From NCBI GenBank assembly GCA_963667875.2, contig CAXXGC010000009.1:62001-126000 (forward strand): DNA of 64,000 bases, in the 5' to 3' direction. Under the pieces are notes generated by a model, which saw only the letters and a program-made list of their open reading frames with translations, searched no databases and was not told where the DNA came from. This DNA is from JAEXOD01 sp963667875 (lineage in GTDB: Bacteria; Bacteroidota; Ignavibacteria; Ignavibacteriales; Melioribacteraceae). This document shows positions 47,581 through 56,109 of this stretch, one piece after another. A program made the position numbers and the translations under genes. Within the stretch, counting starts at the first letter, position 1. Every line of letters starts with the position of its first letter.

Positions 47581-48609
47581 ATGAAAGTTTATAAATTAAT
47601 GGTTAGTCAATCGGAATTATTGGAAAATTTATTTAAGTTGGATTCCGAATTAATTGCTCCACAAAAAAAAGATAAAAATGTTGTTTTTGAAAAAGTAACC
47701 GATGTTAAAAATGTTCTTTTATCAAATGAATATATTAATTCGGTTCGTTCCGCTAAAGAATTTATGTTTCCGCAAACAGAACCTATTCTTGAATTTGAAT
47801 ACAAAAACAAAGATATAAAAATTAACGATACATTTCCTGTTGTTAAGGAACAGATTTTATTTGGGTTAAGACCTTGTGACGCTGCCGCTTTTCCAACAAT
47901 AGATGAAATTTTTAATTATGTGTATAAAGATGAATTTTACATTAGCAGAAGAGAAGCAACTACTTTAATTGGTGTTGCCTGTAAAAAATTTGACGAAGCA
48001 TGTTTTTGCACTACGGTAGGATTAGCCCCTGATAATAAACAGGGCAGCGATTTATTCCTTATGAGTTCGGTTGACGGTTCCAATTTGTTGTATGTATTAA
48101 CCGAAAAAGGTGAAAAATTAGCTGCAAAAATAAAAAATATTTTAACTGAAATAAACGAAGATGTTAAAACGGATCCCGTTTATGAAAAATTAAAAGAAGA
48201 AATAAGAACTCCTCTTAATTTGGATAAGGTTAGGCAGTGGCTGGCCGCAAATTTTGAAAATCCGGTTTGGAACGAATCTTCTTCAAGATGTTTGGGATGC
48301 GGAAGCTGTGCATATTTATGCCCAACCTGCCATTGTTTTGATATTGTTGATGAAGTTATGTACAATAAAGGATTAAGAAGAAAAAATTGGGATGCATGCC
48401 AATTTCCGTTGTTTACTTTGCATGCATCGGGTCATAACCCGCGCGATAAACAATCAAAACGTTTCCGCCAGCGAGTTATGCATAAATTTAAATATTATAA
48501 CGATAGATTTAATAAAACTTTATGTACAGGCTGCGGCAGATGTGTACGAGTTTGCCCTGTTAATTTAGATATTTATCAAGTTGTAAAAGAGCTGACTGCA
48601 GATATTTAA
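47581..48609 (+). CDS. flxB: FlxB-like iron-sulfur subunit (AsrA/HydB type)
   Basis: The 342-aa protein resembles anaerobic sulfite reductase subunit A and sulfhydrogenase beta subunit. An N-terminal half contains LFGLRPCDAAAFPTIDEIF. A C-terminal half has two [4Fe-4S] motifs: CLGCGSCAYLCPTCHC and CTGCGRCVRVCP. It links the NAD-dependent FlxA to the Hdr part. Followed by flxA after 11 bp. Confidence 0.83.
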   Translation: MKVYKLMVSQSELLENLFKLDSELIAPQKKDKNVVFEKVTDVKNVLLSNEYINSVRSAKEFMFPQTEPILEFEYKNKDIKINDTFPVVKEQILFGLRPCDAAAFPTIDEIFNYVYKDEFYISRREATTLIGVACKKFDEACFCTTVGLAPDNKQGSDLFLMSSVDGSNLLYVLTEKGEKLAAKIKNILTEINEDVKTDPVYEKLKEEIRTPLNLDKVRQWLAANFENPVWNESSSRCLGCGSCAYLCPTCHCFDIVDEVMYNKGLRRKNWDACQFPLFTLHASGHNPRDKQSKRFRQRVMHKFKYYNDRFNKTLCTGCGRCVRVCPVNLDIYQVVKELTADI

Positions 48610-48620
48610 GGAGTTTGATT

Positions 48621-49454
48621 ATGGAAAATATTTATAAACCGTATCTTGCTAAAATTGAAGATATTAGATGGGAAACAAAAGATACTAAAACATTTAAATT
48701 ATCTTTTGTGGATGAGCAGGTAAATAACAGTTTTGACTTTAAAGCCGGACAGTTTGGCGAATATTCGTCTTTTGGCGAAGGTGAATCTACCTTTTGTATC
48801 TCTTCTTCCCCTACCCGTAAAGGGTTTATTGAATGCAGTTTTAAAGTTATTGGAAAAGTTACAACTGCTTTAGATAAAAAAGATGTTGGCGATATAGTGG
48901 GATTTAGAGGTCCTTACGGCAACCATTTTCCAATTGAAGATATGTTTGGAAAAAATTTAATTTTTATTGGCGGCGGAATTGGACTTGCTCCTTTACGTTC
49001 GTTAATACAAAACTGTTTGGATTTAAGAGATAAATTTAAAGATATTACAATTATTTATGGCGCACGGTCGGTTGATGACTTGTGTTATAAAGACGAATTA
49101 AAAGAATGGGAAGAAAGAGCTGATATTAAATTTGTAAAAACAGTTGATCCGGGCGGCCAAAATACCGATTGGAACGGTGAGGTTGGTTTTGTACCAACCA
49201 TTGTTGATAAAACAGCGCCATCACCCGAAAATGCCGTAGCTATTACTTGCGGCCCTCCTATTATGATTAAATACACTATTGTAAGTTTGGAAAAACTTGG
49301 ATTTAGTCAGGAACAAATTATTACTACTCTGGAAAACAGAATGAAATGCGGACTTGGCAAATGTGGACGTTGTAATATTGGCAGCACTTATGTTTGTATT
49401 GACGGTCCTGTTTTTAACGCAAAAGAATTAGCCGATTTACCGCTGGATTCGTAA
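48621..49454 (+). CDS. flxA: FlxA-like FAD/NAD(P)-binding oxidoreductase subunit
   Basis: The 277-aa protein belongs to the ferredoxin-NADP reductase superfamily (PyrK/AsrB/HydG type). It has the FAD barrel (AGQFGEYSSFGEGESTFCIS), the pyrophosphate loop FIGGGIGLAPLRSLI, the TCGPPIM nicotinamide motif, and the C-terminal [2Fe-2S] cluster KCGLGKCGRCNIGS. It is the NADH/NADPH entry point of the complex. The ATG at 48621 has AAGGAG 7 nt upstream; an in-frame TTG at 48615 is a weaker choice. A terminator follows. Confidence 0.88.
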   Translation: MENIYKPYLAKIEDIRWETKDTKTFKLSFVDEQVNNSFDFKAGQFGEYSSFGEGESTFCISSSPTRKGFIECSFKVIGKVTTALDKKDVGDIVGFRGPYGNHFPIEDMFGKNLIFIGGGIGLAPLRSLIQNCLDLRDKFKDITIIYGARSVDDLCYKDELKEWEERADIKFVKTVDPGGQNTDWNGEVGFVPTIVDKTAPSPENAVAITCGPPIMIKYTIVSLEKLGFSQEQIITTLENRMKCGLGKCGRCNIGSTYVCIDGPVFNAKELADLPLDS

Positions 49455-49485
49455 TAGTTAATAATTTTATTTTATTAAGATATTT

Positions 49486-49512
49486 AAGGGGTACTATTAG
49501 TACCCCTTTTTA
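49486..49512 (+). terminator. Rho-independent terminator of the hdr-flx operon
   Basis: AAGGGGTAC, loop TATTA and GTACCCCTT form a perfect 9-bp stem followed by TTTTA. It lies 32 bp after flxA. Confidence 0.92.
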
Positions 49513-49537
49513 TTTGAGGGAAACTTAAAAAAACAAC

Positions 49538-50725
49538 TTATTCTTTCTTTTTCTTCCGGTATACTATAATAGCAAACAAAAATATTGGAATTAATAACGG
49601 TTCAATTGGAGCAATAAAGCGAAAACTTGAAAAATATATTGTATGGATTATGGTAATATTTGCTATAAATACCGATGTTATTAGCAAATATCTAGTTAAT
49701 AAGTTGTTTTTATTAATCCCGTTTTTCTTAAATATAAAAACCAGTAAAAATAGCCAGGATAAAAACAAAAAGAATCTAATGCCAAATACAAATCTTATTA
49801 GCTTGTTGTTTATTTCAAATGAATAAGGGCCCCATAATTCATATAAAGCGCTAATTCTTTGAATTGTAAATTTAGCCGGGTTATTGATTGCAAATTTGAT
49901 ATAAGTTGCCAATGGATCTTTTTTTTGTTCGAGAGAAAAACTTTCCGTATTATGATTCATGTTAGAACTTGTACCATTAATAGCAATAATAAAATTATAG
50001 TTTTGATTGTTGGATGGTTGGGTGAACCCAATAAAATCCAAGCCGTTAATGAATATAATAACAAGACCGGCTCCAAATAAAAAACCTTTTACTTTTCTTT
50101 TCTCTAAAAAATATAACAATATTACAACCAATATTAATGCTGGTAGAAAAGTTGTTCGTATACTTGCTGCAATTGCCAAAGAAAGACCGCACATAAAAAA
50201 TCTATTTTTTATGATTGAATAAACCGAAATCATTAAAAATAATGTAGTAATGGTTTCAGTTAAAATCATGTTTGTTAAATATACTTGGGTTGGATAAATT
50301 GAAAATAATAAAAGAGTGACCAAAGCAAAAAGTTTAGCGTAGCCCTTAGAACCAATTGTCATTCCATTTTTATTAAAATAGTTATCAAAAAAAACAGTCC
50401 CTATTTCAAGTGATATTAAATATAATAATAAACCTGTTAAAATTGATGCGATAAGATTTAAAAAGATCAAATAAAAAAAAAGCGAACTTTTGCCTGTTAG
50501 AAAAATTATTGATGCAATTATTAAAGGATAACCATTTGGAAATGAACTAAATGGATTTCCGTGTAATATACTTTCGGCTTGTGCAATGTAACAAAAAGAA
50601 TCTGTTGTTGTCCTTAAGTCCCATATCAATATAAATCCAACTCGCAGGGATATTCCAATAATCAGAATGAACCATAAAAGAATTTTATTATTATTAATTA
50701 GAAAATTTAATAATCTATTTTTCAT
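49538..50725 (-). CDS. Polytopic membrane glycosyltransferase (GT-C / PMT-like)
   Basis: The 395-aa protein has about nine to ten predicted membrane spans. After the first span comes the acidic loop WDLRTTTDSFCYIAQAE, then GNPFSSFPNGYPL. This loop position and the acidic residues are those of lipid-linked-sugar-dependent GT-C glycosyltransferases (ArnT/PMT). The acceptor is unknown. The gene is convergent with the hdr-flx operon and sits alone. Confidence 0.75.
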   Translation of the reverse strand: MKNRLLNFLINNNKILLWFILIIGISLRVGFILIWDLRTTTDSFCYIAQAESILHGNPFSSFPNGYPLIIASIIFLTGKSSLFFYLIFLNLIASILTGLLLYLISLEIGTVFFDNYFNKNGMTIGSKGYAKLFALVTLLLFSIYPTQVYLTNMILTETITTLFLMISVYSIIKNRFFMCGLSLAIAASIRTTFLPALILVVILLYFLEKRKVKGFLFGAGLVIIFINGLDFIGFTQPSNNQNYNFIIAINGTSSNMNHNTESFSLEQKKDPLATYIKFAINNPAKFTIQRISALYELWGPYSFEINNKLIRFVFGIRFFLFLSWLFLLVFIFKKNGINKNNLLTRYLLITSVFIANITIIHTIYFSSFRFIAPIEPLLIPIFLFAIIVYRKKKKE

Positions 50726-51038
50726 TAATTAAATCCTTAATTATACGTGGATAACGGGTTTTGTGTATATTAACTTTTTAAAAATCTGTTAAAATATAAC
50801 CACAAAATTAATCTAATAATTTCTAATAATTAAAAAAAATATTTTATTAATTGAAAATATTAAAATAATTTTAAATACTATACAATTATATAACTTCCTA
50901 TGTTTTGTAGAAAAAACCAATAGTTTGGATTTTCCTTTGTCTTTTCTAAATTTTCAAGTTTTACCAGTAAACAATATTTAAAAATTAAATTATTTAAATC
51001 AATTGAAATAAATAATAAAATTGTTTAAATTTGGGGCT
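50726..51038. promoter_or_regulatory. Divergent AT-rich intergenic region
   Basis: This 313-bp region separates the GT-C gene and cmk. It must hold both promoters. I saw no gene, RNA or strong hairpin in it. Confidence 0.5.
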
Positions 51039-51722
51039 ATGATAAAAAAGATAATTATTGCTATAGATGGTCCGGCCTCGTCGGGCAAAAGTACTTTGGC
51101 TAAAAAATTAGCTGATTACTTAAATTTCTTATATCTTGATACCGGTGCTATGTATAGAGCAATTACTTATTGTGCAATCAATAAGGATATCGTAGATAAC
51201 GAAGAAAAAGTTATTGAATTAACAAAAAATATTTGTTTAAAATTAAAGTTTGAAAACGGCGTAACACGTGTTTGGGTTGATGAAGTAGAAATAACCGAAG
51301 AAATACGTCTGCCGTATGTAAATGCAAAAGTAAGCGAAATAAGCTGTATTCTAAAAGTGCGCGAAGAAATGGTACGCCTGCAGCGTGTAATTGCCAACGA
51401 ACATGATGTTATTACAGAAGGAAGAGATACTACAACAGTAGTTTTCCCTGAAGCCGATATTAAAATATATTTAACCGCATCTATTGAAGCACGCGCTAAA
51501 AGAAGATTTAAAGAATTTTTAGAAAAAAAACAGAACGTTACTTTTGAAGAAGTTCTTGAAAACATAAAAAAACGTGATTCAATTGACAGCGGCAGAAATG
51601 TCAGTCCGTTAAAAAAAGCTGATGATGCTATTGAAATTGATACAACCAGTATAACAGTTGAACAAGAAAAAACAGAAGTTTTAGCTCTTGTAGCAAACTT
51701 AGTAAATGAAATTATAAAATAA
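51039..51722 (+). CDS. cmk: Cytidylate kinase
   Basis: The 227-aa enzyme phosphorylates CMP/dCMP. The P-loop is IDGPASSGKSTLAKKLA. YLDTGAMYRA and the later ITEGRDTTTVVFPEAD and YLTASIEARAKRRF are typical Cmk motifs. I take the ATG at 51039 rather than the upstream TTG at 51021; the length then matches the family. The gene is followed by rpsA, a conserved pair in bacteria. Confidence 0.96.
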   Translation: MIKKIIIAIDGPASSGKSTLAKKLADYLNFLYLDTGAMYRAITYCAINKDIVDNEEKVIELTKNICLKLKFENGVTRVWVDEVEITEEIRLPYVNAKVSEISCILKVREEMVRLQRVIANEHDVITEGRDTTTVVFPEADIKIYLTASIEARAKRRFKEFLEKKQNVTFEEVLENIKKRDSIDSGRNVSPLKKADDAIEIDTTSITVEQEKTEVLALVANLVNEIIK

Positions 51723-51825
51723 TCAGTCACCTAAAATACTTATGTTAAACTAAAAGAAAAACCAACATTTCCATATTAGTGACTGGTATGATAAATGTTG
51801 ACATATTTTTTTGTTTGGAGGATAA

Positions 51826-53715
51826 ATGTCCGAATTAGAAAACGGGACTCCTGTAGTGGAGACCTTGAGCAGCGAACCGGCTGAAAAAAAGGTTAAAAAA
51901 GAAAGAACCTTTGGTAGAACTAAATACTTCAATGAAGAGGAATACTCGACTACAGAACAGATGGAATTTGAAGAGTTAGTAACAAAATCTTTCAGAAATA
52001 TTCGCGAAGGCGAAATAATTAAAGGTAAAATTGTTGCTATTGATGGTGATAACGTAGTACTTGAAGTAGGATTTAAATCAGACGGTATGATTCCTAAATC
52101 AGAATTTTCTGCTACTGAAGAGCTCAAAATTGGAAATATTGTTGAGATAGTTATAGAGAGCAAAGAAGATGAAGAAGGTAATTTAGTATTAAGCAAAAAA
52201 AGAGCTGATTTCCTCAAAATGTGGGAAAAAGTTAAAAATGCATTCACAGACGAAACAGTTATACAAGGCAAAATTCTTAAAAGAATTAAAGGCGGTATGG
52301 TTGTTGATATTATGGGTGGAATTGAAGCATTTTTACCAGGTTCACAAATTGATATTAGACCGGTTAGAGATTTTGATGCTTTTGTAGGCCAGACAATGGA
52401 CTTCAGAATTGTTAAAATTAATGAACCTACAGAAAACGTTGTTGTTTCGCACAAAATATTAATTGAAGAAACAATTGCAGATCAAAGACAAGAAATATTA
52501 GATAAACTTGAAAAAGGTCAAATTCTTGAAGGTGTTGTTAAAGCTATTACCGACTTTGGTGTATTCATCGATTTAGGCGGTGTAGATGGTTTAATTCACA
52601 TTACAGACTTAAGCTGGGGCAGAATTAATCACCCAAGTGAAGTTGTAAGATTAGACGACAAAATTAAAGTTGTTGTAACTGATTTTGACAAATTGAAAAA
52701 ACGTATTAGTTTAAGCTTAAAACAATTATTACCACATCCATGGGAAAAAATTGACGTTAAGTATAAAATTGGCGATAAAGTTGCTGGAAGAGTTGTATCT
52801 CTTACAGATTACGGTGCATTTATTGAAATTGAAAAAGGCATTGAAGGCTTAATTCACATTTCTGAAATGAGCTGGACACAACATATCAGCCATCCTTCAC
52901 AATTTGTATCTATGGGTCAAGTTGTTGAAGCTGTTATTTTATCACTTGATAAAAATGACAAAAAAATATCATTAGGCATGAAACAATTAACACCGGATCC
53001 ATGGCAGGAATTAATGAAAAAATATCCTGTTGGTTCAAAACACATGGGTACCGCTCGCAATTTAACTAACTTTGGCGTATTTGTTGAATTGGAACCAGGT
53101 ATTGATGGTTTAGTTCATATTTCTGATCTTTCATGGACTAAAAAAATCCGTCACCCCGGCGAAGTTGTTAAGAAAAGCGAAAAAATTGAAGTTGTTGTTT
53201 TAAGTGTTGATACAGATCAAAGAAAAATATCTCTCGGTCATAAACAAGTTAATGACAATCCTTGGGATAGCTTTGAAAGAGAATATGCTGTTGGTAACTC
53301 TGTAACAGGTAAAGTTGTTAGACTAATTGAAAAAGGTCTTATAGCTGAATTACCTGCCGGTGTTGATGGATTTATTCCTTCAACTCAATTGTCACCTTCA
53401 AAGATTAAAAACTTATCAATTTGTTTCCCTGTTGATACAGCAATTGAACTTAAAGTTGTTGAATTTGACAAAGAAAACAAAAAGATCGTTTTAAGTGCTT
53501 TGGCTGCTGTTAAAGAAAAATCGGAAGAAGAAATTACTGCTTATATTTCTGTACACAAATTAGACAAAGTAAATATTGAAGATATTAAACATGCTGATGC
53601 CGGCAAATTTGATTCTAGTGATTTTAATTTATATGAAGATCCTTCAGATAATAAAAGAGAAGCTAGTAAACCGGTAGTTGAAGAAAGTTCAGAAGAATCA
53701 GTTTCTGCTGAATAA
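51826..53715 (+). CDS. rpsA: 30S ribosomal protein S1
   Basis: The 629-aa protein has six S1 RNA-binding repeats (roughly 55-125, 140-208, 225-295, 312-382, 400-468, 484-552), visible as GVFIDLGGVDGLIHITDLSW, GAFIEIEKGIEGLIHISEMS and GVFVELEPGIDGLVHISDLS. The ends are charged and probably disordered. TTGGAGG 6 nt before the ATG is a strong ribosome-binding site. It shows dense codon use of a highly expressed gene. S1 recruits mRNA to the ribosome. Confidence 0.97.
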   Translation: MSELENGTPVVETLSSEPAEKKVKKERTFGRTKYFNEEEYSTTEQMEFEELVTKSFRNIREGEIIKGKIVAIDGDNVVLEVGFKSDGMIPKSEFSATEELKIGNIVEIVIESKEDEEGNLVLSKKRADFLKMWEKVKNAFTDETVIQGKILKRIKGGMVVDIMGGIEAFLPGSQIDIRPVRDFDAFVGQTMDFRIVKINEPTENVVVSHKILIEETIADQRQEILDKLEKGQILEGVVKAITDFGVFIDLGGVDGLIHITDLSWGRINHPSEVVRLDDKIKVVVTDFDKLKKRISLSLKQLLPHPWEKIDVKYKIGDKVAGRVVSLTDYGAFIEIEKGIEGLIHISEMSWTQHISHPSQFVSMGQVVEAVILSLDKNDKKISLGMKQLTPDPWQELMKKYPVGSKHMGTARNLTNFGVFVELEPGIDGLVHISDLSWTKKIRHPGEVVKKSEKIEVVVLSVDTDQRKISLGHKQVNDNPWDSFEREYAVGNSVTGKVVRLIEKGLIAELPAGVDGFIPSTQLSPSKIKNLSICFPVDTAIELKVVEFDKENKKIVLSALAAVKEKSEEEITAYISVHKLDKVNIEDIKHADAGKFDSSDFNLYEDPSDNKREASKPVVEESSEESVSAE

Positions 53716-53756
53716 TATAAAAAGTTTTCAAAGAATAATTAGCTTTGAATAATTTT

Positions 53757-53814
53757 GGGGCTGTATTTATGAGATATTATTAGTAATATTAAAATAAATA
53801 TAGCCCCTTTTTTT
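53757..53814 (+). terminator. Rho-independent terminator after rpsA
   Basis: GGGGCTGTATTTAT pairs with ATAAATATAGCCCC with one unpaired/wobble position, and a run of seven T follows. Confidence 0.88.
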
Positions 53815-53828
53815 ATGAAAGGAATGAA

Positions 53829-55142
53829 TTGACAAATACAGTTGCTTTTTATACACTTGGATGCAAGTTAAACTTTGCCGAAACAAGCACAATTGGCAAG
53901 CAGTTTATTAAAAATGGGTATACAATTGTTGATTTTAATGATTCTGCTGATGTATATGTAATTAATACATGTACAGTTACCGAAGGTGCCGATAAAGAAT
54001 GCAGGCAGATTGTAAGACGTGCGTTAAGAAAAAATCCTAACGGATTTATTGCCGTTACCGGATGTTATGCCCAATTACGTCCGGAACAAATTACTAAAAT
54101 TGAAGGGGTAGACGCTGTTTTGGGCAGTAATGAAAAATTTAAGTTGTTTTCCCTTTTGGATAATTTCCATAAAAAAGATTTATCATGTGTTTTTATCACT
54201 CCTACTGAAGATTTGGACGATTTTATTACGGCTTCTTCCTCGGATGCCGATACAAGAACACGTGCGTTTTATAAAATTCAGGATGGATGCGATTACAAAT
54301 GCTCCTATTGTACAATACCGCTTGCCAGGGGTAAAAGCCGCAGTATGAACCCTGAAGCCTTAGTACAAAAATTTACCGAGCTAATTGAACAAAATTATAA
54401 AGAAGTTGTATTGACGGGTGTTAACGTTGGTGATTACGGTAAATATATAAATACTGATTTTTACGCCGCATTAATCAACCTAATTAATGTGCCGGGAAGT
54501 TTTAGAATAAGAATAAGCAGCATTGAACCTAATTTGCTTACTGATGAAATACTTAATTTAACAAAAGAAAACGATAAACTTTGCAAACATTTTCACATTC
54601 CGCTGCAAAATGGAAGTCCAAAAATTTTGCAAAAAATGCAGCGAAGATATAATGTTCCATTTTATGAGGAGTTAATAAATAAAGTTAATAAAACAATTCC
54701 CGACGTTGGAATTGGTGTAGATGTTATAGTTGGTTTCCCCGGCGAAACAGAAGAGGATTTTTTATTGACTTTCAATTTTTTGAAAGATTTACCAATTTCG
54801 TACCTGCATGTTTTTACTTATTCGGATAGACCAAATACAAAGTCTATTGAAATGGAAAATAAAGTGCCGGTAGAAGTAAAAAAAGAAAGAAATTATAGAC
54901 TTCGGATATTAAGTGGAAAGAAACATAACGAATTTTTAAGTAAATTAGTAAACAGGGAATTTGAAGTTTTGTTTGAAACAGAAAATCATAGTGGATATTT
55001 GGAAGGATTTGCATCAAACTATGCGCGTGTTGCAATTCCATTTAATAAAGAATTTATAAATAAATTGATAAAAGTGCGAATAAACAGAGTTGAAGATAAT
55101 ATTTGTTATTCGGAAGCTGTAAATTTAATTGATAATAATTAA
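53829..55142 (+). CDS. mtaB: tRNA t6A37 methylthiotransferase MtaB
   Basis: This 437-aa MiaB-family radical-SAM enzyme converts t6A37 to ms2t6A37. The N-terminal UPF0004 domain has the cysteines in TLGCKLNFAET, NTCTVTEGADKECRQ and VTGCYAQLRPE. The radical-SAM motif is DGCDYKCSYCTIPLARGKSRS without MiaB's VPFTRG. A C-terminal TRAM domain follows. The start is TTG at 53829 with AAAGGAATG before it. It is a second family member besides miaB at 33232. Confidence 0.93.
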   Translation: MTNTVAFYTLGCKLNFAETSTIGKQFIKNGYTIVDFNDSADVYVINTCTVTEGADKECRQIVRRALRKNPNGFIAVTGCYAQLRPEQITKIEGVDAVLGSNEKFKLFSLLDNFHKKDLSCVFITPTEDLDDFITASSSDADTRTRAFYKIQDGCDYKCSYCTIPLARGKSRSMNPEALVQKFTELIEQNYKEVVLTGVNVGDYGKYINTDFYAALINLINVPGSFRIRISSIEPNLLTDEILNLTKENDKLCKHFHIPLQNGSPKILQKMQRRYNVPFYEELINKVNKTIPDVGIGVDVIVGFPGETEEDFLLTFNFLKDLPISYLHVFTYSDRPNTKSIEMENKVPVEVKKERNYRLRILSGKKHNEFLSKLVNREFEVLFETENHSGYLEGFASNYARVAIPFNKEFINKLIKVRINRVEDNICYSEAVNLIDNN

Positions 55143-55152
55143 CAGGTACAAA

Positions 55153-55887
55153 ATGAAAAAATCGGCAGTTGTTTTTGCAATTATTCTTTGTTTTCCGGCT
55201 GTGTTATTTCCGCAGGTTAACAGTATAAACAGTTTAAAAAATCAGATGGTTATAAAAAATGTAAATACTGAATTACAACCCACAATAAATTTTAGCGAAA
55301 GCGGAAAAAAAAGTACAATGCTTGCGGTTGCTTATTCGATATTACTGCCGGGCATGGGTGAACTTTATGCCGGAGATTATACAATTGGAAAATATTTAAC
55401 TGCAGCTGACGGTGTGTTTTGGGGTGCTGTTATTGGATTTAATGTATACGGAAAATGGCAGGAAGATAATTATAAATCATTTGCATCCTCTAAAGGCGGA
55501 GTTAATGTTGATAACAAAGATGAAGACTTTTTTGCCAGGGTAGGCGGTTATATGAGTGTTGATCAATATAACAGAGAAAAGGAATTAAACAGAGATTACA
55601 CTAAAATATACGACACACATACTCATTACTGGAATTGGGAAACAAATGATTTAAGAAAAGAATATAGAAATTTGTGGACATCCAGCGAACAGGCATATAA
55701 CAATGTACGTTTTGCAGTTGGCGCATTAATTTTAAACAGAATTGTAAGTGTTATTAACGCTGTTAGATTAGTTAATAAACATAATAAAAACCTTAATACC
55801 GAATTGGGCTGGAATGTAAATTTTGATATAAGCCAAAAACCGGCAATGCCTTCCACGATGAACTTGAATTTTTCAACAAGGTTTTAA
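55153..55887 (+). CDS. Envelope protein of unknown function (DUF5683-like)
   Basis: The 244-aa protein has a signal peptide (MKKSAVVFAIILCFPAVLFP|Q) and a short hydrophobic module SILLPGMGELYAGDYTIGKY, as in small OM-associated proteins of the DUF5683 type. A polar part rich in Tyr/Asn/Asp and a second hydrophobic patch (FAVGALILNRIVSVINAV) follow. Function unknown. It is the last gene of the rpsA-mtaB region, 10 bp after mtaB. Confidence 0.75.
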   Translation: MKKSAVVFAIILCFPAVLFPQVNSINSLKNQMVIKNVNTELQPTINFSESGKKSTMLAVAYSILLPGMGELYAGDYTIGKYLTAADGVFWGAVIGFNVYGKWQEDNYKSFASSKGGVNVDNKDEDFFARVGGYMSVDQYNREKELNRDYTKIYDTHTHYWNWETNDLRKEYRNLWTSSEQAYNNVRFAVGALILNRIVSVINAVRLVNKHNKNLNTELGWNVNFDISQKPAMPSTMNLNFSTRF

Positions 55888-56109
55888 TATATTATTCCGG
55901 TTTGTTAAAATTTTGGGCAAAGGGAAACGGAAAAATCATCTAGTTAAGCTTCTGCAAATTCAAAATCCACTATATTCTGTTTGTCAAAACAAAAAGTCAG
56001 AATATTTATTAAATTATTTTTGATACAATGTTTTGAAAAAAAAGATAATAAATGTATTTTAATGTCAATAATGTTTTTTTTTAATTTCTTAAAAATTTTA
56101 GAGACGGGT

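Noticed and set aside
51167..52454. Two long minus-strand frames (187 and 234 codons) across cmk and rpsA
   Set aside because: They are antisense to cmk and rpsA, Ser/Ile/Leu-rich and without start signals.
55981..56109. 43-codon upstream extension of the dual-GHKL gene
   Set aside because: It starts with TTG without a ribosome-binding site, is Phe/Lys-rich AT-biased sequence, and the family begins at the ATG at 56110.
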